Shown: positions 30,890 to 34,470 of the stretch, in pieces
Position numbering within the stretch: position 1 is the first letter of the stretch
How the letters are laid out: each line of letters begins with the position of its first letter
Source of the DNA: a virus
Length of the DNA: 34,470 bases
Virus record (IMG/VR): IMGVR_UViG_3300024265_000147
Span: 1-34,470 of that record
Reading direction: 5' to 3' (one strand)
Position numbers and translations under genes: made by a program
The notes under the pieces: generated by a model
What the model was told of the DNA's origin: nothing
Database searches by the model: none
Seen by the model: only the letters and a program-made list of their open reading frames with translations

Positions 30890-31602
30890 CGGACGCTCGT
30901 CGAGACATCCTCGAAGAAGCGGATCCCGTTGATCGTGCCGGGGTCCTTCTTCTCGCGGGCGATGTCGTTGAGGGCGGTCATGTTGGGCTCGAGGACGGTC
31001 GTCGGGAGTTTACCATCGGCGACCGCCTTGACGAGTTCGAGGAGATCGACGACCTCGGCCTTCCAGGTCTTCGCGATGATGACGCTCGACTCCCGGCCGC
31101 GGGTCGTGGCGACCTTCGCCGGCTTCGCCGCCTGGACGACCTTCTTCTCGGCCTCCTCCTCGATGACCTGGGCGACCGGCTCGGCGTCGACGCCGGCCTT
31201 CTTCCGGAGCGCCTCGGCGAGCTCCTCCGCCTCCTTCCGCTCGGCCGCGGCGGTCTCCCGCTCGATCCGCTTCTTCTCCGCCTCGAGGGCGACCTGGGCC
31301 TGGGCGAATCGGTTCATCTTCTTCCGGGCGATCCCGACGATCTCGTCGATCCGATCGCGCGGCGGCTTGAAGAGCGCGTTGATCTCGTTGACGACGCCGT
31401 TGAGCGGCTTCACGAGCGAGATCCGCTTGTCCTCGAGCTTCTTCCGCCGGTGGTTCATCATCTTCACGAGGTCGCCGACCTGGCCCTGGGTCTCTTCATC
31501 GGCGACGTCGATCCCCTCGATCGTGCCGGCGAAGGCCGCGATGTCGGTGACGATCGGGTTGAGCTCCGCGACCGCGAGGGCGCGTTGTGTGCTGGTTTCC
31601 AT
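30886..31602 (-). CDS. Coiled-coil protein of the recombination operon
   Basis: 238 residues from ATG 31602, after AGGAGGACACA. It contains ETQGQVGDLVKMMNHRRKKL, KRISLVKPLNGVVNEINALFKPP and a long charged coiled coil (AQVALEAEKKRIERETAAAERKEAEELAEA, given here in two parts: AQVALEAEKKRIERE and TAAAERKEAEELAE). The C-terminal end is globular (AREKKDPGTINGIRFFED). Similar proteins occur beside phage single-strand annealing genes and are named only as coiled-coil or DUF1351-like. It might regulate a nuclease, like Gam, or scaffold the recombinase, but this is inference. Confidence 0.6.
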   Translation of the reverse strand: METSTQRALAVAELNPIVTDIAAFAGTIEGIDVADEETQGQVGDLVKMMNHRRKKLEDKRISLVKPLNGVVNEINALFKPPRDRIDEIVGIARKKMNRFAQAQVALEAEKKRIERETAAAERKEAEELAEALRKKAGVDAEPVAQVIEEEAEKKVVQAAKPAKVATTRGRESSVIIAKTWKAEVVDLLELVKAVADGKLPTTVLEPNMTALNDIAREKKDPGTINGIRFFEDVSTSVR

Positions 31603-31619
31603 TGTGTCCTCCTGGCGCC

Positions 31620-32642
31620 TCACGCGCCGCTTGATGATCCAGGCCCGAGGGCCGCTTCACGTTCCGCGATGAAGACGCGGAGCCCCGGCTCGAAGTCGGC
31701 CGGGAGTTCTTCCTTGATGACGATGATCTGGTCGAGCGATGTCGCCAGGGCGAGTTCTCGGGCGTAGTCCGAGACCTTCTTCTTCGTTCCGTCCAGTCTA
31801 GCATCCGACCGGCGCTCGATGGCCTCCGGGGTCTCGACCGATCGGCTCTCGATCTCCTGGACGGCTCGGTCGCGGAGGTCCGGCTTGTCGTCGATGTTCG
31901 TGATGATCCAGTTGAGGAAGCCGGCGTCGACCTCGGACCAGGGGACGCCCTTCCAGTCCTTCCCGATCGGACAATGGGACGAGAGCGGCTTCGCGTTCCT
32001 GGGGATCGCCGACTCGACGCGCTCCTCGCCAGGCTGGAACGGGTCGCGCTGGCCGCCGAGCTTCTCGGGATCCATGTCCTCGAGGTCCTGGGTGAAGACC
32101 TCGGAGAGGCCTCCGACGTTGAGGACGGCGTCGATCTGGCCGCTCTTCTTCGACATCTTGATCGCTTTGTTGAGATCATCCCCGGCGTCGCGGGCGCCGA
32201 TCCCCTCGGCGATGATGACGCCGTCGGAGTTGAGGAGCTCGCAACGGAGGAGGATCTGGGTGACGGGTTCGCCGCGGATGATCCGGTCCTCGTAGGCCCG
32301 GAGCGTCGGCCAGGTGACACGGAGGCCGAGGATCCCCGCGATCTTCTCGGCGCCGGCCTTCCACAAGCTCGGCTTCGAGAAGTGGTACGGGTTCGCACAG
32401 TAGCGGCCGTCGGGACATCGGTCCTTCGGGATGACGTGGATCCTCCCGAAGTCGGTCCCCTCGACCAGGGCCTCGCGGATGTGCTCGATGAGGGCGTCGC
32501 GGTTCTTCTTCCGGCGGTCGAGGCCGGCCTTGAAGACGGAGGGCTTGATGTCGAGAGCGGAGCGGACATCGAGGTCGCGGCCGTTCTCGTTGATGACGTT
32601 GACGACGGCCGGGACGGCCGCCTGGTCGGGCTTGTCGTTCAT
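31620..32642 (-). CDS. Putative single-strand annealing recombinase with DUF3820-like tail
   Basis: 340 residues from ATG 32642 (GCAGGAGATCAAC before it). Residues 45-190: ALVEGTDFGRIHVIP, a Cys-containing loop (DRCPDGRYCANPYHF), KPSLWKAGAEKIAGILGL, ILLRCELLNSDGVIIAEGIG, then DLNKAIKMSKKSGQIDAVLN. The 'EG-x-DFG...KPSL-KAGAEKI...K-AKKRA-VDAVL' pattern marks a phage family I associate with Rad52-like annealing. Residues 224-255 (CPIGKDWKGVPWSEV, GFLNWIITN) match the DUF3820/exonuclease C-terminal motif 'G-K-x-KG-x-W-x-E...YL-WL'. It likely binds ssDNA for recombination or replication restart. Confidence 0.6.
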   Translation of the reverse strand: MNDKPDQAAVPAVVNVINENGRDLDVRSALDIKPSVFKAGLDRRKKNRDALIEHIREALVEGTDFGRIHVIPKDRCPDGRYCANPYHFSKPSLWKAGAEKIAGILGLRVTWPTLRAYEDRIIRGEPVTQILLRCELLNSDGVIIAEGIGARDAGDDLNKAIKMSKKSGQIDAVLNVGGLSEVFTQDLEDMDPEKLGGQRDPFQPGEERVESAIPRNAKPLSSHCPIGKDWKGVPWSEVDAGFLNWIITNIDDKPDLRDRAVQEIESRSVETPEAIERRSDARLDGTKKKVSDYARELALATSLDQIIVIKEELPADFEPGLRVFIAEREAALGPGSSSGA

Positions 32643-32679
32643 GTTGATCTCCTGCAAAGGGCCCGCCCAGTGTACCATC

Positions 32680-32865
32680 TCACGGGACGCGAGTCTCTTC
32701 TCCTGGGTCCTCTCGGATGTTCGGCGACAGGCACTCGGGGCACATGAAGAGGGCCTGGGCGAAGCGGACGTTCTCGACGCCGGTCTCCGGGTCCTTCGTC
32801 TTCGGGCCCTCCGAGAAGCTGGGCTCCTCGAAGATCGCGCCGCAATCGCGGCAACGACCGCTCAC
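32680..32865 (-). CDS. Zinc-ribbon protein
   Basis: 61 residues from GTG 32865, overlapping the TGA of the winged-helix gene. Two CxxC pairs, CRDCG at the start and CPEC near residue 47, form a zinc ribbon, with a charged stretch between (GPKTKDPETGVENVRFAQ). Tiny zinc ribbons in phages often modulate host RNA polymerase or nucleases, but here the partner is unknown. It sits 37 bases before the recombinase gene. Confidence 0.65.
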   Translation of the reverse strand: MSGRCRDCGAIFEEPSFSEGPKTKDPETGVENVRFAQALFMCPECLSPNIREDPGEETRVP

Positions 32866-33245
32866 TCGAAGAAGTCCGCCTGGTCGGGCTCGAGCTCGAC
32901 CGCGCGCCAGGTGTGCGCCAGGTAGCCGGAGCTCCGACACTTCCGCGGCTCGCCACGTTCGACGAGGCCGAGCTTCTCGAGCTCCGGGAGGCGCTTCTGG
33001 GGCGAGGCGGACGCCGCTCGGAGTTCGAGATCGGGGAAGGTCTGGGTCATCCGGAGGCCGAGCTCGTTCGAGGTCTCGTCGGGGAACTTGACGGTCACGT
33101 CGTAGACCTGGCGACGACGGCGCGAGAGGGCGCTCGCGACGTGACGGAGCGCGCCGATGTGCGAGGTCGCCGGGTCGGTCGACTTCGCCATCGGGAAGAC
33201 CGTGATCGTGATCTCGCCGTTGTCGTCGTCGTCGTCGTCCTTCAT
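32862..33245 (-). CDS. Winged-helix DNA-binding protein 1
   Basis: 127 residues from ATG 33245, overlapping the previous stop (ATGA). N-terminal acidic run of six Asp encoded by a GAC tract, then KSTDPATSHIGALRHVASAL and a winged-helix core: TSNELGLRMTQTFPDLELRA, SPQKRLPELEKLGLVERGEP, ending with a wing strand (SGYLAHTWRA). The 'T-S-x-x-x-L...P-R-x-x-x-L-x-x-x-GLV' layout is usual for phage regulatory winged helices. A role in controlling this operon or phage DNA replication is inferred. Confidence 0.65.
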   Translation of the reverse strand: MKDDDDDDNGEITITVFPMAKSTDPATSHIGALRHVASALSRRRRQVYDVTVKFPDETSNELGLRMTQTFPDLELRAASASPQKRLPELEKLGLVERGEPRKCRSSGYLAHTWRAVELEPDQADFFE

Positions 33246-33529
33246 CCGTAGGGATCCCCGAAGCCGGCGGCGGCGATCGCGTCGCGGAAGAGCTCGACCT
33301 GGAGGATCGAGTCCTCGGCCCGGTTCGCGCGGAACATCTTCTTCGGCCGACCCCACGCGAACGAGCTCACGGTGTCGACGGCCTCGAGCTTCGACTCGGC
33401 GGTCAACCAGCCGACGATCTTCCGGGTCCGCCGGCGGCCGACGCTGACCTGGGCGGCGACATGGTCCTCGGTGAAGAACTTGTCGGCGTGTTCCTGGAAG
33501 TAGAGGAAGATCTTCTCGGGGTCGGTCAC
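33242..33529 (-). CDS. Winged-helix-like DNA-binding protein 2
   Basis: 95 residues from GTG 33529, five bases after GGAAGAG. A GTG seven codons earlier (33550) overlaps the previous TGA and is an alternative. The sequence TDPEKIFLYFQEHADKFFTE, DHVAAQVSVGRRRTRKIVGW, LTAESKLEAVDTVSSFAWGR has helix-turn-helix plus wing form (V-S-V-G-R-R-R-T-R as recognition helix). No family name given. It pairs with the adjacent winged-helix gene; both may act on phage promoters or on replication. Confidence 0.55.
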   Translation of the reverse strand: MTDPEKIFLYFQEHADKFFTEDHVAAQVSVGRRRTRKIVGWLTAESKLEAVDTVSSFAWGRPKKMFRANRAEDSILQVELFRDAIAAAGFGDPYG

Positions 33530-33546
33530 GGCGCTCTTCCAGGCCC

Positions 33547-33873
33547 TCACGGGGAGAGCTCGCGCTCGGTGATGAGATGCCAGACGGCGGGCTCGTTGCC
33601 GGCGTCCAGGGGAACGCCGTGAGCGAAGAGCCGGCCCAGGTTCGAGAGTCCGAAGAGCGTCGCGCCGACGGCCTGGATCGAGATGATGATCTCCTGGTCG
33701 ACGCCGGCGGCCTGGCGGAGCTTGTCCTCGAAGATGTCCTGGCGGATGTAGCCGATCGGCTCGTCGGTCCCGCCGGCGGCGTCCTCGGCGGCGGCGGCCT
33801 TCGTGTTCGGGAGGCGGAAGGCGACCCTCGGGTCGATGAAGACGAGCTCGGGCGCCTCGCTCGACCGGATCAT
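33547..33873 (-). CDS. Hypothetical protein
   Basis: 108 residues from ATG 33873, which overlaps the stop of the zinc-ribbon gene. The chain is acidic with alternating strands and helices (PELVFIDPRVAFRLPNTKAA, GGTDEPIGYIRQDIFEDKL, QEIIISIQAVGATLFGLSN). It ends in NEPAVWHLITERELSP. No known motif. It is one of a run of coupled small early genes. Confidence 0.55.
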   Translation of the reverse strand: MIRSSEAPELVFIDPRVAFRLPNTKAAAAEDAAGGTDEPIGYIRQDIFEDKLRQAAGVDQEIIISIQAVGATLFGLSNLGRLFAHGVPLDAGNEPAVWHLITERELSP

Positions 33874-34064
33874 GACGCCCTCCCGCGCTTCTCGGGCGGC
33901 GGCGCCGGCTGGATCTCCTCCCAGGCCTGGGTCCGATCCTTGCCACACTGGGCGCAAGCGTAGAACGTGGCGGGCGGCTTCCCCTCTTCGGTCGGTCGGT
34001 GTACGGCGCGAACTTTCCGCGACCCGCAAGCCGGACACGCCGGCAAGTCGGACGAGCTCATCAT
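33870..34064 (-). CDS. Zinc-ribbon protein 2
   Basis: 64 residues: two CxxC pairs, CPACG (10-14) and CAQCG (36-40), spaced as in Zn-ribbon proteins, with a short basic loop between (SRKVRAVHRPTEEGK) and a Pro/basic tail. Start at the first of two ATG codons after GGAGAAG. The architecture resembles a single-domain TFIIS-like ribbon. It overlaps the next gene by four bases. Role in transcription or host takeover is possible but unproven. Confidence 0.65.
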   Translation of the reverse strand: MMSSSDLPACPACGSRKVRAVHRPTEEGKPPATFYACAQCGKDRTQAWEEIQPAPPPEKRGRAS

Positions 34065-34088
34065 GTTCTTCTTCTCCTCACGAGAAAC

Positions 34089-34144
34089 AAAAAAACCAGA
34101 CCGCCCCAGGACCCCTCACGGATCGCGCCAGCGGGACGGCCTGG
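34089..34144 (-). terminator. Probable terminator or attenuator after the HTH gene
   Basis: On the coding strand CCAGGCCGTCCC pairs with GGGGCGGTCTGG, twelve pairs of which two are G-U wobbles, followed at once by seven T. The loop is 25 bases, larger than usual and itself rich in G. It starts 7 bases after the HTH stop codon and ends 25 bases before the zinc-ribbon gene. RNA pairing works only on the minus strand, since the wobbles become mismatches on the other. Could be a terminator or an attenuator that lets part of the transcripts through. Confidence 0.55.
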
Positions 34145-34150
34145 CGTCAA

Positions 34151-34378
34151 CTATGCCGCGCGGACCTCGCCGGCGAACTCCGGGTCGTAGATGTGCGCGA
34201 GCGGGACGCGGCCCTTGTAGATCCGGAAGAGCGCGCGAGCGAGCGGGCGCTTCGGCGTGACCTCGCCGGCCTCGACGCGGTAGAGCGTCGGCCGGGTGCA
34301 TCCGGCCGCGTCACAGATCTCCTCGGCCGTCTTGCCGGACTCCTGGCGAGCGCGCCGGAGAAGGTTGTGTTGTTTCAC
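34151..34378 (-). CDS. XRE-family HTH transcriptional regulator
   Basis: 75 residues from GTG 34378, nine bases after GAGGAG. An earlier GTG at 34411 would add 11 residues but has no ribosome site. The HTH is clear: LRRARQESGKTAEEICDAAG, then CTRPTLYRVEAGEVTPKRPL, with the third helix T-R-P-T-L-Y-R-V-E-A-G as recognition helix, in cI/Cro style. The C-terminus (KGRVPLAHIYDPEFAGEVR) is a short tail. It may repress or activate the early operon. The upstream 60 bases contain no clear promoter. Confidence 0.75.
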   Translation of the reverse strand: MKQHNLLRRARQESGKTAEEICDAAGCTRPTLYRVEAGEVTPKRPLARALFRIYKGRVPLAHIYDPEFAGEVRAA

Positions 34379-34407
34379 TGGGGACATCTCCTCGAGTTGT
34401 CGTCCGC

Positions 34408-34470
34408 TCACTGTAACACGACGCGAGAACGCCCGCCCCAGGGAGCCGAGACCAGGGCGTCGACCAGGGC
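34408..34470 (-). CDS. Possible C-terminal end of a further gene (partial)
   Basis: The last bases of the window contain an open frame reading ALVDALVSAPWGGRSRVVLQ and a TGA at 34408-34410, with mostly G/C third positions. The TGA overlaps the upstream GTG of the HTH frame (GTGA), a junction type used throughout this genome. With only 20 codons and no start in view, it is weakly supported. Confidence 0.3.
   Translation of the reverse strand, partial: ALVDALVSAPWGGRSRVVLQ

Noticed and set aside
33222-33240. GAC trinucleotide tract at the start of the first winged-helix gene
   Set aside because: Considered as a phase-variation tract, but length changes in units of three keep the frame; it simply encodes an acidic Asp run.
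14-34470. Search for tRNA genes, CRISPR arrays, IS elements, integrase or attachment sites
   Set aside because: No cloverleaf, spaced direct repeat array, transposase or recombinase signature was seen on either strand; the only array is the protein-coding 60-bp repeat.

Overview
The window is a contiguous piece of a tailed bacteriophage (or prophage) genome. It is GC-rich (about two thirds G+C by eye), and every supported gene lies on the minus strand, so the genes read from position 34470 down to 1. The tail genes (tube protein, frameshifted assembly chaperones, tape measure, no sheath) indicate a siphovirus. The overlapping spanin pair and the M15-type endolysin indicate a Gram-negative host. 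From memory the gene order and families resemble Chi/Nazgul/YuA-like siphoviruses of Proteobacteria, but no search was run. No integrase, tRNA, CRISPR array, IS element or rRNA was seen. No gap exceeds 300 bases.

Layout in the direction of transcription. (1) 34.4-30.3 kb, early and regulatory: an XRE-type HTH protein followed by a probable terminator or attenuator, two zinc-ribbon proteins, two small winged-helix-like proteins, a putative single-strand annealing recombinase, a coiled-coil protein and two small unknowns, closed by a strong intrinsic terminator. (2) 30.1-26.2 kb, lysis and membrane: endolysin, a membrane coiled-coil protein, a holin candidate, overlapping inner and outer spanins, several small membrane proteins, a membrane-anchored ectodomain protein, and a RusA-type resolvase. 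(3) 25.8-18.9 kb, packaging and head: small and large terminase, portal, Mu F-like head protein, scaffold and major capsid. (4) 18.8-12.2 kb, accessory virion region: six small genes, mostly unknown, then a 1293-residue protein containing 29 uninterrupted 20-residue repeats. (5) 12.2-8.4 kb, neck and tail tube: connector, closure and terminator proteins and the tail tube protein. (6) 8.4-0 kb, tail assembly: chaperones G/GT joined by a -1 frameshift at GGGAAAC, tape measure, three distal tail proteins, a hub protein with a gpL-like cysteine pattern, and the start of the tail-tip protein, cut by the window edge.

Genes are packed tightly. Many neighbours share ATGA, GTGA or TAGTG junctions, which implies translational coupling. 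Only two convincing terminator structures were found, both on the minus strand.

The least explained observations are three. The tetranucleotide GCAG/CTGC is almost absent from the whole window, and Gln codon choice (CAG after C, CAA after G) follows the preceding base accordingly. A very long 60-bp-period repeat protein sits in the head-to-neck region. A set of tiny ORFs ends exactly on downstream start codons; the one before the capsid gene resembles the first codons of the tail chaperone gene.
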